Source: Muribaculaceae bacterium (lineage in GTDB: Bacteria > Bacteroidota > Bacteroidia > Bacteroidales > Muribaculaceae). Taken from it: a stretch of 64,000 nt of DNA. The position numbers and the translations under genes are program-made. Below are positions 42,581 to 51,715 of the stretch, one piece after another. The notes under the pieces are model-generated. The model was not told the DNA's origin, made no database searches, and saw nothing but the letters and a program-made list of their open reading frames with translations. The stretch lies in NCBI GenBank assembly GCA_029061255.1, contig JAIDSL010000098.1, positions 1 to 64,000 of the forward strand, written 5' to 3'. The stretch's first letter is position 1; each line of letters opens with the position of its first letter.

Positions 42581-44713
42581 CTATAGCCAATCACGTACTT
42601 TTGAGCAGGAGCCATTCTTAACTACGGTATCAACCACAATAGCAGTAAATGCATAGCCATCCCACTCAAATGGCACAATGTCTAGAACAGGTATAGTACC
42701 ATGGCGTCTTGTTCGAGCTACAACCAATTGAAATGGGTCACAGACATTTATTATCTTGTTAGAATCTATTATGTCAGGATATACTATTCCCGTCTTGTCA
42801 TAATAACCAGAACAAATCTCGCCCAATTTATTGATGGTGCTTACGGCTTCATCAGGAAAATTAAGGCAATTATTTTCAATATCTATGAAGGATATTACTA
42901 ATCTGCCTCCTTTACATACATTGGATTGCGTGATTTTTTCGATAAATTCTCCAATGGTCAGTTGGCGAATATCAGATCGTAGGCTGTAAGCAATCTTTGT
43001 GTTCGTAAAGCCTGGTCTTAAGCTGGAAGGAGGTATCTTATCAAGACCATTTGCTTTGATATATTTTTTTTGTTTTATCTCACTCTCTAATTTATTCCTG
43101 AACTCTGAACTTTCAAGATTATAAAGGGGTGTAGTTTCCATCAAATTGGAGTTGGATCTAATGAACAAAGAAGCCAAGTCATCAGCGTCTTTACTTGGAA
43201 TATCTCCTAATTTCTCAATTATACAATACTTCCATTGTTCACCAGGAGTGCTAAAGTCTTTAATTTTTTCTTTATCGTAATCCAAATCAATATAATACTT
43301 ATGGAATAAAGATAAGTCAAATTGAACACGAGTAGCACAAACTCCGTAGAATGCCGTTTCAGGAAGAATTTTAGCCCGTTTATAACTTATAGGATGGATA
43401 GGCTCAAGAATATCAAAGTACTTCTGAGAATCGTCCATTCTCATAAACTCCCAACAACATTGTTCATCAAGATATAAACATGACGCAATCTTAATATCGT
43501 CCACATCACAACGTGTAAAAATATCCGTGAGAATTTCACGCTGATCCTCAGTCTTACAACGTTCTTCAAGCAACCAGTCACGGTCTGTCTTCCCAGGATT
43601 TAACTCAAGCCATTTTTTCATGGCTTCTTTTTTAGACTCGTTATTCAAAATATTATCGTTTGCCATGTTATCATCCGATATATACGTTGGATGTATGTCA
43701 TCATTGTATTTCTTCAAACGTTTCTTCCTGTAGGATTCTACACTTTCCTTAATTGTTTGGATGACGGATCCAGAGCATCCTTTTAGTGAAATAGTGACAG
43801 GAGAATGAGGTTCGATGTCAATTTTTACTGTACTGCCAATTTTTAGTCCATCAAAAATTAGTGTGTCAGTTTTATACGGTAGTACAAACATGCGTTTCGC
43901 AGACTTGAGATTTTTGAAATTAGCATTTCTCAGTTCAATAGTTTTGATATTAGAATGTAAGAACATGCTGTCAGCATTCTGTAGACTTTCGAAATTTGCA
44001 TTGTTCATCTTAAGTGTATTAATGTGAGCTCCATTAAACATGAACTTAGCATTTTCTAAGCTTTTGAAGTTTACATTGTTTATTTCGAGAGTTTCGATTT
44101 TGGCATGCTTAAACATGCTTTCCGCATTTCTAAGACTTGCAAAGTTTTCATCATTCATCTTAAGAGTCTTGACAGTCACTCCTTCAAACATGAACTTAGC
44201 GTTTTCTATAGAAGAAAAGTCAACCCCTGATAAATCAAATACAACTGCTTCATAACCTTCTATATCACACCCAGAATTAGCAAAGGCAGACTCAGCATCT
44301 ATTAATTTTGGTGCTTTAAAATTACCAAAAGTAATTTTTCGAACATCCATCCCCTTGAACATTTCTTTCATAGACACGATGTCTGAACCATCAAAATGAC
44401 TAAAATCTATCTCGACAATCTCATCACCAAAAATTGACTCAGATTTGAAACCGTATTTTAGGTCTGGGTAACTATCAACTGTGAGTACATTCACTCCCGG
44501 TTGAAGTTCTATGAAAGTGATAGGATTGGTACGAAGCTGAAGACGGTTGGATTTTGGTTCAGCATCTTCTGCACAAGAGACAAGGAGATAGCTATTGAGA
44601 GTCTCTGAATGTCTGTAGACGGCGGAATGCTGTTCTTCCGGAGTAAAGATACAATTAGTATCACTTTTATCAGCAAACTTATATTCTTGAATGTTCTTTT
44701 TGTCAGGTTCCAT
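42581..44713 (-). CDS. cytosolic DUF285/LRR-type repeat protein
   Basis: 710 residues without signal peptide. Residues ~85-285 hold about six ~29-residue leucine-rich repeats (SLENAKFMF-x-GAHINTLKMNNANFE) of the DUF285/BspA type usually found on surface proteins. The remaining ~400 residues contain a charged linker and a C-terminal globular domain (RDIRQLTIGEFIEKITQ, GGRLVISFIDIENN, PVLDIVPFEWDGYAFTAIVVD) that I do not recognise. Its upstream region is homologous to that of the nuclease gene at 45173-46375. The lack of a secretion signal suggests an intracellular sensor. Confidence 0.7.
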   Translation of the reverse strand: MEPDKKNIQEYKFADKSDTNCIFTPEEQHSAVYRHSETLNSYLLVSCAEDAEPKSNRLQLRTNPITFIELQPGVNVLTVDSYPDLKYGFKSESIFGDEIVEIDFSHFDGSDIVSMKEMFKGMDVRKITFGNFKAPKLIDAESAFANSGCDIEGYEAVVFDLSGVDFSSIENAKFMFEGVTVKTLKMNDENFASLRNAESMFKHAKIETLEINNVNFKSLENAKFMFNGAHINTLKMNNANFESLQNADSMFLHSNIKTIELRNANFKNLKSAKRMFVLPYKTDTLIFDGLKIGSTVKIDIEPHSPVTISLKGCSGSVIQTIKESVESYRKKRLKKYNDDIHPTYISDDNMANDNILNNESKKEAMKKWLELNPGKTDRDWLLEERCKTEDQREILTDIFTRCDVDDIKIASCLYLDEQCCWEFMRMDDSQKYFDILEPIHPISYKRAKILPETAFYGVCATRVQFDLSLFHKYYIDLDYDKEKIKDFSTPGEQWKYCIIEKLGDIPSKDADDLASLFIRSNSNLMETTPLYNLESSEFRNKLESEIKQKKYIKANGLDKIPPSSLRPGFTNTKIAYSLRSDIRQLTIGEFIEKITQSNVCKGGRLVISFIDIENNCLNFPDEAVSTINKLGEICSGYYDKTGIVYPDIIDSNKIINVCDPFQLVVARTRRHGTIPVLDIVPFEWDGYAFTAIVVDTVVKNGSCSKVRDWL

Positions 44714-44820
44714 GTCTCTTCATATGGTTCTAAATCCACTGACACCTTCGTGGATGATTATCAAAAAAAGAGTGGTGTAATGCCATTGCTCGTTCTACTC
44801 ATCAAGTCCAATTCCTCACT

Positions 44821-44982
44821 CCATCTTCAACATTGCAAAATTAAAGAAAATATTTTGATTATCCTAAAAATACTCCCAAAAAATCTGCAATCCGGAGTGA
44901 AATCTCATTTCGATATCCCTCCCTGAACCTCTACAACCGCAAAGAAGATTTATTCTTCGTACCACCTAAGTTCATTTTGTCC
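44821..44982 (-). promoter_or_regulatory. 162-bp upstream module, copy 1
   Basis: Contains the -7 box TAATTTTG (44836-44843, minus strand) and a GAAC-N5-GAAC-like site (44970-44982). It aligns along its length with 46470-46632, with shared blocks CATTGCAAA, AATCTGC-ATCCGGAGTGAAA, CCTCTRC and ACCTRAGTTC. The rest of 44714-45172 shows no gene. Confidence 0.65.
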
Positions 44983-45172
44983 AAATTTTACATATCTCTA
45001 TAAAACTAAAAAGAATAGTATTCTTCCAGACTACTATACTTCTTACCTAAAGTAGGAACCTGAGTCAGTAATTCAAGATTAAAAAAGAATACCCTCGATT
45101 TCCTCCAATGAACAATTTTCGAATTCTTGAGGTGCAAAGGCGTAGTTCTGATAATCGTTTTATTTTTCTTAA

Positions 45173-46375
45173 TTACCTTATTTCGAATCCCTCCCCTTCT
45201 GCAATTTTCTTTATTTCATCGAATTTGCCCTTGTCCTTTCTTCCTTTTTGAGTGCTGATTTTGCATACTTTACCACCAATCTTAACCTTGTCACCGTATC
45301 CTGTTGTATTGTCATTAGGGTAAACATAAAATTTACCTATACTTCTAAATTTATCTTCAATATAAGTGAAGTCTTTTCCTAAAACATCGTATTGGCAAAG
45401 AAGCTTTTCAAGAAGATTTTTTTCATTTGCTTCGACATCTTGAAGATTCGGATGTGAAATCACATACTTCACAGAACTTCTTCTTTGCTTAAACCCTTTT
45501 TCTATTGTCGTAAAATCTTCATCGTCAGCGCATTCTTTAGCGGCCAACAATATTAATTCACGATTTTCTTTGTAAAAATTGGATAGTAGGTCTCTATAAT
45601 CTTTTGATAATGCTATTGGTTGATCAGACATAAATTCAGCTGGATGTTGAAGTGTATCAATTAATTCAATTAAATCTCTATAGTAATCATCAGGAATCTT
45701 TCCTCCTAAATGTTTAATCTCGGATAATAATGGATCTAATACATGATGCATTAATTCATTATATGATATATTTATATACGCACCACATTCAGACTTTTCT
45801 TCTTTTGGATCTAAATATATATAAAACTTGTGAGGAATATCTGGATATTTCCGTTCGATGTAATCATAATAAAACTGACATTGATCATCATGTTGTTTTG
45901 ATTTGATTTTATTCTCTATAACCAAACAAAATGGTTCTTCTTTCAAGACATGATTCGCGTCTTCATATTTAATCCTACCTCTTGCAAAAATATCTATTCT
46001 TCTATCTTTTTTACTATTTTTACTATTGGAAGATGTGTTAACAGGTTCTTCTGTATTGATATAAGAAGTCTCTACATCAATATTTGGATTTGTTAGAAGT
46101 ATCATGTTTAGAGATGACAACGGACAACCTTCCTCCATTATCCTTGAAACAACATATCTTAAGAGATAGCCCATTGGTGCTATTGGCAAAGAATTATTTA
46201 GAGCCATATCATCGAGTACATTTTTAATAAATTTACTCAAGATCGTTTCGGAACTATCTTTATCAATACGAGTAAGAAGACTTGATTTTTGTGATAATGC
46301 AACCAACTCGTTATAGCAACTTGAAGCATGAATATCTCTTAGTTGCTTAATAAGCTGTTTATCTAATTCATTCAT
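45173..46375 (-). CDS. PD-(D/E)XK nuclease-superfamily protein
   Basis: About 400 residues from the ATG at 46375 (MNELDKQLIKQLRDIH). A PDDEXK_4-like core is seen: RRIDIFARG (metal Asp, ~126), then LVIENKIKSKQHDDQ (E-x-K, ~152-165) followed by YIYLDP. The C-terminus (VKIGGKVCKISTQKGRKDKGKFDEIKKI) is basic. Such proteins occur as stand-alone anti-phage nucleases or restriction-like enzymes. It shares its upstream module with the 710-residue LRR gene. Partner or target unknown. Confidence 0.8.
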   Translation of the reverse strand: MNELDKQLIKQLRDIHASSCYNELVALSQKSSLLTRIDKDSSETILSKFIKNVLDDMALNNSLPIAPMGYLLRYVVSRIMEEGCPLSSLNMILLTNPNIDVETSYINTEEPVNTSSNSKNSKKDRRIDIFARGRIKYEDANHVLKEEPFCLVIENKIKSKQHDDQCQFYYDYIERKYPDIPHKFYIYLDPKEEKSECGAYINISYNELMHHVLDPLLSEIKHLGGKIPDDYYRDLIELIDTLQHPAEFMSDQPIALSKDYRDLLSNFYKENRELILLAAKECADDEDFTTIEKGFKQRRSSVKYVISHPNLQDVEANEKNLLEKLLCQYDVLGKDFTYIEDKFRSIGKFYVYPNDNTTGYGDKVKIGGKVCKISTQKGRKDKGKFDEIKKIAEGEGFEIR

Positions 46376-46469
46376 AATTTTTATCTCATTGTGTAGTTGA
46401 AAATGTTTATTATGAGAATTAACTAATTTCATTATATTTGGTTAAGGATATCATTCTTACAATGAACAT

Positions 46470-46632
46470 CCATCTCTACATTGCAAATTTAAGGAAATAA
46501 TCTTGATCTTCCAAAAAATACTTCCAAAAATCTGCTATCCGGAGTGAAAAATCTTCTATATATCACTCCTTGGGCCTCTGCGACTACAAAGTTCGTAAAT
46601 TTTCCTTACAATACCTGAGTTCTTTTTTGTCC
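46470..46632 (-). promoter_or_regulatory. 162-bp upstream module, copy 2
   Basis: -7 box TAAATTTG at 46484-46491 (minus strand) and a GAAC-N6 half-site pair at 46619-46632. Homologous to 44821-44982. Confidence 0.65.
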
Positions 46633-46639
46633 AGTTTTT

Positions 46640-46980
46640 AATTCAAATTCTTCTTGTTCTAAATCAAAGCTACTCAATATTCAGAATTTTAAAGCTGCGT
46701 AGCTTTCTCTGCGTTCTCCGGCCGATGCGGAGCAGGACGTAATCTCTGAGTACTTGCCGTAACTGTGACGCGAAGCTTTCCAAAGCACTGAGACTCTGCC
46801 ACTTTGCGTCTTTGCGTGAAATCTTTAGAGCTTATGAAAGTTGAGGCAAAATAATCCTTTCTGCGCTCTTCTGCCAGTTCCAAGAATCTTAGGAGAAAAA
46901 AATTCTGTGCCTAAAATTCTAAATCCCTTTCTAAAAGAAACTTCCAAGAACTCTTGCTAAAAATTCTCGGTATTATATGC
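46640..46980. other. gene-poor spacer with CTTTGCGTCTTTGCGTGAAA-type sequence
   Basis: Holds a low-complexity Bacteroidales intergenic stretch (TTCTCTGCGTTCTCC, CTTTGCGTCTTTGCGTGAAA). A minus-strand frame here looks like a by-product of that repeat and not a gene. Confidence 0.5.
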
Positions 46981-47000
46981 GAATTTTCAGATAATAATGC

Positions 47001-47008
47001 TAAATTTG
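47001..47008 (+). promoter_or_regulatory. -7 box of the 353-aa zinc-finger gene
   Basis: TAAATTTG, 18 bp before the ATG at 47027. Confidence 0.5.
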
Positions 47009-47026
47009 CGGTAGATTTGACAGAGT

Positions 47027-48088
47027 ATGAAACCGACTAACAACCGAATTTACTGCATAGGATGCCGACATACGAAGATGCTTTTTGAATCGGAGCAAAA
47101 AGCCACCAACTTCATAAAGTTTAATCGAGAGGAAATCGCTCTAAGTTCGAAAAAGGTACCTCTGCGTGCTTATTATTGCTCATTTTGCTGCGGTTGGCAT
47201 GTGACAAGTGTCAGCGATAAAGAAAGGATTGACATTCTTGAAGCACGCGATAAGCATAAATGGGAAGGAATAAAATTCGCCATCAATAAAGGAAATCAAG
47301 AGACTCAAGAGGCATCCAAATTCTTAAGTTTTGAGGAAGCAGTGGAGGAGTATAAGTATTTCAATATGCTGAAAGATACTCTTACAAGGAATCTTCAATA
47401 TGCAGAGTCAGATCTTCGCAATATGGAGCTGGAAGAAGCGGTGAGGCATAGCAGACTTGCTCAGAAATATTTTGGTGACGCTAACGCATATGCGCATAAT
47501 AACAATCTTCTTTTCAGCCGTAAGCATGATCTTGAGAAGATGACGATTGCCTTGGTTGAATCTTTCGAGATCATTCGTATGCATGATGCAGATCATGAGT
47601 CGCGCCAGACATATCTTTGCCTTACTCCAGCAAAGGTAAATCCATATGCAAAAATCTTTCTGAGGAACAAGGATTTTATAGAGGTGACGGACACCAAACT
47701 AACGGAATTGGAGACTCTCGTCAAATACGGAGTAAATGTTTCTTCCTTGGGAATGATGGAAGAGATAGAGAGGGATATAAGGGATTTCTCCTGCGAGTGC
47801 ATCGGTAAGAAAGTTGGTAAGAAAAGGAAGCAATTCCAAAGCAGACTTGGAGTGGTAAAGTCAAAGGCAGGGATTTATAATGAAACGGATAGCATCGAAG
47901 ATGAGATAAAGATTAAATACCTCACTGTCATAGATATTTTGGAGAAAGCGCATTTAGCCTATGCCAAAAGAGATAATAAAGGCTTCCGGATAATGATGAA
48001 GGTCGCCGAACGATTGCTTCCCGAAGAAAAGAACGAAATCCGGGATGCCCTTTTTGCCAATATCCAGAAAATGAAGAAGGAATTTTAA
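47027..48088 (+). CDS. N-terminal zinc-finger protein, 353 aa
   Basis: The N-terminus has CIGCRHTKMLF and, after ~30 residues, YYCSFCCGWHVTS: a CxxC...CxxCxxxH zinc-binding unit seen in many Bacteroidales orphan proteins. The rest is helical and charged (AVEEYKYFNMLKDTLTRNL, KKVGKKRKQFQSRLG). Catalytic motifs were not seen. It is followed at once by a ~100-bp repeat that recurs after the nuclease cassette. Confidence 0.65.
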   Translation: MKPTNNRIYCIGCRHTKMLFESEQKATNFIKFNREEIALSSKKVPLRAYYCSFCCGWHVTSVSDKERIDILEARDKHKWEGIKFAINKGNQETQEASKFLSFEEAVEEYKYFNMLKDTLTRNLQYAESDLRNMELEEAVRHSRLAQKYFGDANAYAHNNNLLFSRKHDLEKMTIALVESFEIIRMHDADHESRQTYLCLTPAKVNPYAKIFLRNKDFIEVTDTKLTELETLVKYGVNVSSLGMMEEIERDIRDFSCECIGKKVGKKRKQFQSRLGVVKSKAGIYNETDSIEDEIKIKYLTVIDILEKAHLAYAKRDNKGFRIMMKVAERLLPEEKNEIRDALFANIQKMKKEF

Positions 48089-48097
48089 TCAATCCAC

Positions 48098-48202
48098 ATC
48101 CCAACCGCCGCCATCGGTAAAATCCACGGCAAAGCCGGATCAGCGTTCCGGCAGAATCTCTTAAATCCAACAATTTAAATTCTCCGCCACTCTGTGAGAT
48201 GA
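48098..48202. repeat. cassette-flanking direct repeat, left copy
   Basis: Shares ordered blocks with 51486-51592: CCGCCATC, ATCCACGG, AAGCC, CAGCG, TCTTA-AATCCAACAATTTAA and CTCTGT. The two copies bracket four leftward genes (48256-51320). Confidence 0.65.
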
Positions 48203-48255
48203 TGTCTTAATCAGCTAAATGACAATAGATTGCCAAATCAGAAAGTTGAGTAAGA

Positions 48256-48588
48256 TTACATCTTGTCAGATAAGGCCTGGAGTTCTAATGCAATAGTTTC
48301 TATCGCGTGTTTAAGTTTTGCGTACTCTTCAGGTGTGAACGTCGCTGCCCGTCCGTTTTTGATGTTATGGTTCAGCTTTTGGCTTATCCAATAGCGGCTT
48401 TTGCCGAAGAAACGTTTCGCGATATAACATGCATTCAGTACATTGAAGATTTCACTCTCCCTGAGTTCAATAATGTCATATTTACTTTTAAACTCAGAGA
48501 TAGCTTTGTCTGCCATCCTTGCCACTTCTTCGCTCTTGGCAAGTTCAAATATTTCTTTCACAAAAGTGTCGTTCTCGATATTCTGCAT
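48256..48588 (-). CDS. DUF5053-like phage-associated protein
   Basis: 110 residues, helical. The central motif (AKRFFGKSRYWISQKLNHNIKNGRAATFTPEEYAKLKHAIETIALEL) fits the DUF5053-type small proteins of Bacteroidales phages and mobile elements, which look like HTH proteins. The -7 box TATCTTTG is at 48614-48621, preceded by an ATAGTA-N10-TACTAT palindrome (48620-48641). It is probably regulatory. Confidence 0.65.
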   Translation of the reverse strand: MQNIENDTFVKEIFELAKSEEVARMADKAISEFKSKYDIIELRESEIFNVLNACYIAKRFFGKSRYWISQKLNHNIKNGRAATFTPEEYAKLKHAIETIALELQALSDKM

Positions 48589-48613
48589 AGTAGTATAGTT
48601 TATTAAACAACTG

Positions 48614-48641
48614 CAAAGATAGTAAACATTTGTGTACTATG
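48614..48641 (-). promoter_or_regulatory. promoter with palindrome
   Basis: TATCTTTG (48614-48621) overlapped by ATAGTA-N10-TACTAT (48620-48641), an operator-like site for the HTH-like gene it drives. Confidence 0.45.
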
Positions 48642-48745
48642 CAAATCTTTTTCTTACTTTTTTTGTATAGAGCCGTTGTCGATTGTTTATGTTGTTTAGA
48701 AAACTGTCTCACATTGCTTTCACCGCCAATTCTTTGCTGATTCGC

Positions 48746-49462
48746 TTAAATAATTTTAATGCCCGCTATTTCCTTAATATGACCACTAATTTTATTGAGA
48801 ACTTTTCCAATTGAAATATCACTCAATAAATCAGATATTGGGAATTTCATTACAATAAAATGGTTACCAAGACGGGTGGTCTCATCAATGACTTCACGGG
48901 AGTCTATCATCCATTTGTTAAGATTTTCTTCCATTGAATCACGTTTCCAACGTTTAGCCCAAGATGATCCTTTAGTCTTGATTTCCATTACAAACAAAAC
49001 TATACTGTTGCTTTCCTCAGGATGATAGAAAGTATATGTGTCGCAACGATCTGGAGATAGATTCTGTTGTACTGCCTTATAGTATCCGTCATCTGTGACT
49101 TGAATTACTGAAAGACGGAAATTCTCATCTCTGTTCTCTCCAAGATAATATTCCATTACCATAGGATATAAGTAGTCCCAGGCCCAATTCCCTACCCAGA
49201 GTTGGGTTTCTCCATAGTCTTTACTTTGGCGTGGAGCGAGTGAAAACAATTTATTAATTTCAATCCTTGTATCCGGACGGGAATGTTTAATGGATTTAAC
49301 CGAACTAGAACTGTTCTCATCAGTTTTAACTGAATAAGAAAGTTTTAACATGGATTTGATATGAAACATGGTTCCTTGCATTCGCTTTTGATATTCATAT
49401 AGCAAGCGGATGGATTTACGGATGTTGATGAAAAGATCCTGATTAGTATTTATATCTTCCAT
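48746..49462 (-). CDS. possible PD-(D/E)XK-like protein, 238 aa
   Basis: Soluble. The second half has DRCDTYTFYHPEESNSIVLFVMEIKTKGSSW, with an Asp, a hydrophobic strand and E-x-K that could form a PD-(D/E)XK core (~137-160). It overlaps the upstream gene by 13 bp, so the two are translationally coupled. It is the last gene of a three-gene nuclease-like operon. Confidence 0.6.
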   Translation of the reverse strand: MEDINTNQDLFINIRKSIRLLYEYQKRMQGTMFHIKSMLKLSYSVKTDENSSSSVKSIKHSRPDTRIEINKLFSLAPRQSKDYGETQLWVGNWAWDYLYPMVMEYYLGENRDENFRLSVIQVTDDGYYKAVQQNLSPDRCDTYTFYHPEESNSIVLFVMEIKTKGSSWAKRWKRDSMEENLNKWMIDSREVIDETTRLGNHFIVMKFPISDLLSDISIGKVLNKISGHIKEIAGIKII

Positions 49463-50133
49463 AATTGAGTCAAAGTTTCTTTTGTTGGTAGTTTTATCGA
49501 ATGCTTATATCGATCCATTGTTTCCATAAATTCCACTACATATTCATCATAGCAAGCAAAAGCATCTAATGTCGATTTGAGGATACGATATTCTTGATAA
49601 GTTGCCTCAGTCTTATAAGAAAATGAGATGCGTTCCTGCAGTGCTTTGTCAACCTCACGAAGTAGACGCAGCCAAGTAGATTTGTATACATGACTGAACT
49701 TATCAAGTGATAAGGCCTCAAGATTTGGATTACCACCGAGAGCTATATAGACAAGTCGCTTTCCTTCAGGATACTCATTTTTGTATGCTTGAGTTTGGCT
49801 CTCCCATTGGGTTACATGTTGCCCCAATGTATCAGTCTTCTTTACTTCTACAATGCAATCAAATTTTTCAAAACGAATGAATACATCGGGCTCTATATAT
49901 TTTTTGTTATTGACTACTTCTATATTTTGTAGCTTATACCATTTCGGCCAAAAGTCAATTAACTCGATCTCCCCTGATGACTTTGGTAATTTGTGATTGT
50001 CAATTACTGAAGCTCGTAGAATATTCCAAAATACCTGAGATGGGAGATACTGGAGAACACCAAGCGTAGCATAGGTCTTGAAGTCCTCATTATAGTTGCG
50101 GTCTGTCTTTACTTTAGAAAATGAATATTTCAT
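49450..50133 (-). CDS. PD-(D/E)XK nuclease-like protein, 227 aa
   Basis: Contains IEPDVFIRFEKFDCIVEVKKTDTLGQHVTQWESQTQAY (P-D at ~78, E-x-K at ~93, then a conserved Gln helix), a restriction-endonuclease-like core. The C-terminal half is helical. It overlaps the next gene by 13 bp and follows the third nuclease-like gene by 71 bp. Likely a component of a multi-subunit defence or restriction-like system. Not matched to a known type. Confidence 0.72.
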   Translation of the reverse strand: MKYSFSKVKTDRNYNEDFKTYATLGVLQYLPSQVFWNILRASVIDNHKLPKSSGEIELIDFWPKWYKLQNIEVVNNKKYIEPDVFIRFEKFDCIVEVKKTDTLGQHVTQWESQTQAYKNEYPEGKRLVYIALGGNPNLEALSLDKFSHVYKSTWLRLLREVDKALQERISFSYKTEATYQEYRILKSTLDAFACYDEYVVEFMETMDRYKHSIKLPTKETLTQLWKI

Positions 50134-50204
50134 TTTGTTTTTTGCTTAGCAAATCTAAAAGGTAGTATATATCATAGGTGTAGCCATATAATTTTTCGAT
50201 TTGA

Positions 50205-51320
50205 TTATTGATGTTTGTCCGCGATTTCTTTCACTGTTTTATAGCAGTCTACAAGAGATTTTAGGATCGCTTCTGTATCAGATCCGTCTATTCGTGGAAG
50301 ATGGAGATAGACCCGATCGCCACATTCCGGATTATAATCTATATGGCAATTTGGATAAGCTGCTTTTAAATCTCCTTCGTATGGATCGAAATCCTTTTTC
50401 CCCCAAACTGTTATGTTGATGTGGAAGTCTCCGAGTGGATTATCGAATGTTTCATTATTACAGAAGTTGCTCTCTATTCCAATTTTATCGCTTTCTTCGT
50501 TGAAAGTTATATAAAGATAGCCGTTCAATAGCGACCAGTTTACCTCAGTCAAAGCACTGATCCGTCCTTGAAGTTGACTGATGTGTTCTGTCTGTTCTTG
50601 TAAAATATTTTTCTTAAAAGCATCATATTGCGATATAAGATTTTCAATATGATCTCGATTTGAGAAGAAAAATTTATTCAGTTCCATATTTGTGAAATAG
50701 TAGCGCTTTTCGATTGTGCGTATAAAGTCAAAAAGAAAGGTTAGATAATTATGGTCTGCCTCAATTGCATAATGCCCAAGATTTTGTTTTATTTTTTCGA
50801 ACAATGTGGAGTAATTGACATATAGATAATTATGACACTCCATTTTCCTTATTTCTTTGGTGTCTACGATTCTACGTGCGGAAAGAACAATAAAAAACTG
50901 ATACTTCTTATTGTTATAGCACTCTTTGATATGGGAAACGTAACTATCAAGAGGATTATATAATTCAGCTCCAATTTTATTTTCTATTGCAATGACAAAG
51001 TTATCCCCTGTGACAGTGATATCTATAAATTTTCCGTCTGATGTCTTTTCCTCAGTGCGTACATGAACATCACGAAGTGAGTACGGAATATCAATTTTGA
51101 CTGCATCTAAAAGAGATTTGATCAATAGGTCATGGAGTTTATGCGGTGCATTCGGCTTTAAAAAAAAACACAAAATCTGACTACATCTTTCCTCAAATCG
51201 ATCACTTATCATGTGACACAATTCCATGAATGTAGGATTTGTATTAACTTTTGGGAGAGCTTCAAATTCTTCCAGCAGCTTCTCGTATAGTATTATGGTT
51301 TCTTCTTTTTTAGAGAACAT
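50205..51320 (-). CDS. PDDEXK_4-type nuclease family protein, 371 aa
   Basis: Core motif GKFIDITVTGDNFVIAIENKIGAELYNPLDSYVSHI (Asp ~98, E-x-K ~112), the pattern of the PD-(D/E)XK family 4 nucleases often found as stand-alone defence genes. Two helical stretches (~215-250) and a beta-rich C-terminus (ITVWGKKDFDPYEGDLKAAYPNCHIDYNPECGDRVYLHLP) follow. First gene of the operon 51320-48746. Confidence 0.8.
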   Translation of the reverse strand: MFSKKEETIILYEKLLEEFEALPKVNTNPTFMELCHMISDRFEERCSQILCFFLKPNAPHKLHDLLIKSLLDAVKIDIPYSLRDVHVRTEEKTSDGKFIDITVTGDNFVIAIENKIGAELYNPLDSYVSHIKECYNNKKYQFFIVLSARRIVDTKEIRKMECHNYLYVNYSTLFEKIKQNLGHYAIEADHNYLTFLFDFIRTIEKRYYFTNMELNKFFFSNRDHIENLISQYDAFKKNILQEQTEHISQLQGRISALTEVNWSLLNGYLYITFNEESDKIGIESNFCNNETFDNPLGDFHINITVWGKKDFDPYEGDLKAAYPNCHIDYNPECGDRVYLHLPRIDGSDTEAILKSLVDCYKTVKEIADKHQ

Positions 51321-51485
51321 AGTCTACTGTGAATATTGATAATATATGGATACTAAAGTACTCTTTAATGTAATAAAGTTATTTCGTGGATAAGTCGCAA
51401 TAACTTCATTGTCAAGAACTAAAATAATTAATGCAAATTTAATGAAATAATTTGACATTCACAAATTCATTTTTGAAATTATTAA

Positions 51486-51592
51486 TCCGCCATCAGCGGT
51501 ATCCACGGTGAGGGTGAAGCCCAGCGATATTCGAGTTGACGAAAAATTTCTTATAATCCAACAATTTAACTTTTGAGCTCCTCTGTATGATA
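51486..51592. repeat. cassette-flanking direct repeat, right copy
   Basis: Counterpart of 48098-48202 (shared blocks listed there). It lies in the 395-bp gene-free stretch 51321-51715. Confidence 0.65.
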
Positions 51593-51656
51593 TTCGGAAA
51601 ACGGAAAACGCGTAACAGAAAACGAAAAAATTAAGCGGATCTTTAATTTTTTGATG

Positions 51657-51695
51657 GGGATAAGGGAAGCATGCTTATTCTGCATTTTAACTTTG
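51657..51695 (+). promoter_or_regulatory. GGGATAAGGG-type promoter of the lysis-like genes
   Basis: GGGATAAGGG (51657-51666), 21 bp, TAACTTTG (51688-51695), followed by GCAGAAAAAA as at 18113. It matches the promoter of the coiled-coil gene at 18133. Confidence 0.65.
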
Positions 51696-51715
51696 CAGAA
51701 AAAACATAATCCCTT

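Noticed and set aside
44609..44926. 105-codon plus-strand frame over the start of the LRR gene
   Set aside because: It runs antisense through the 5' end and promoter module of a well-supported gene and has no own promoter.
46689..46883. 64-codon minus-strand frame
   Set aside because: It is a translation of a low-complexity intergenic stretch (CTTTGCGTCTTTGCGTGAAA type) with no promoter and an Arg/Gln-rich, unstructured product.
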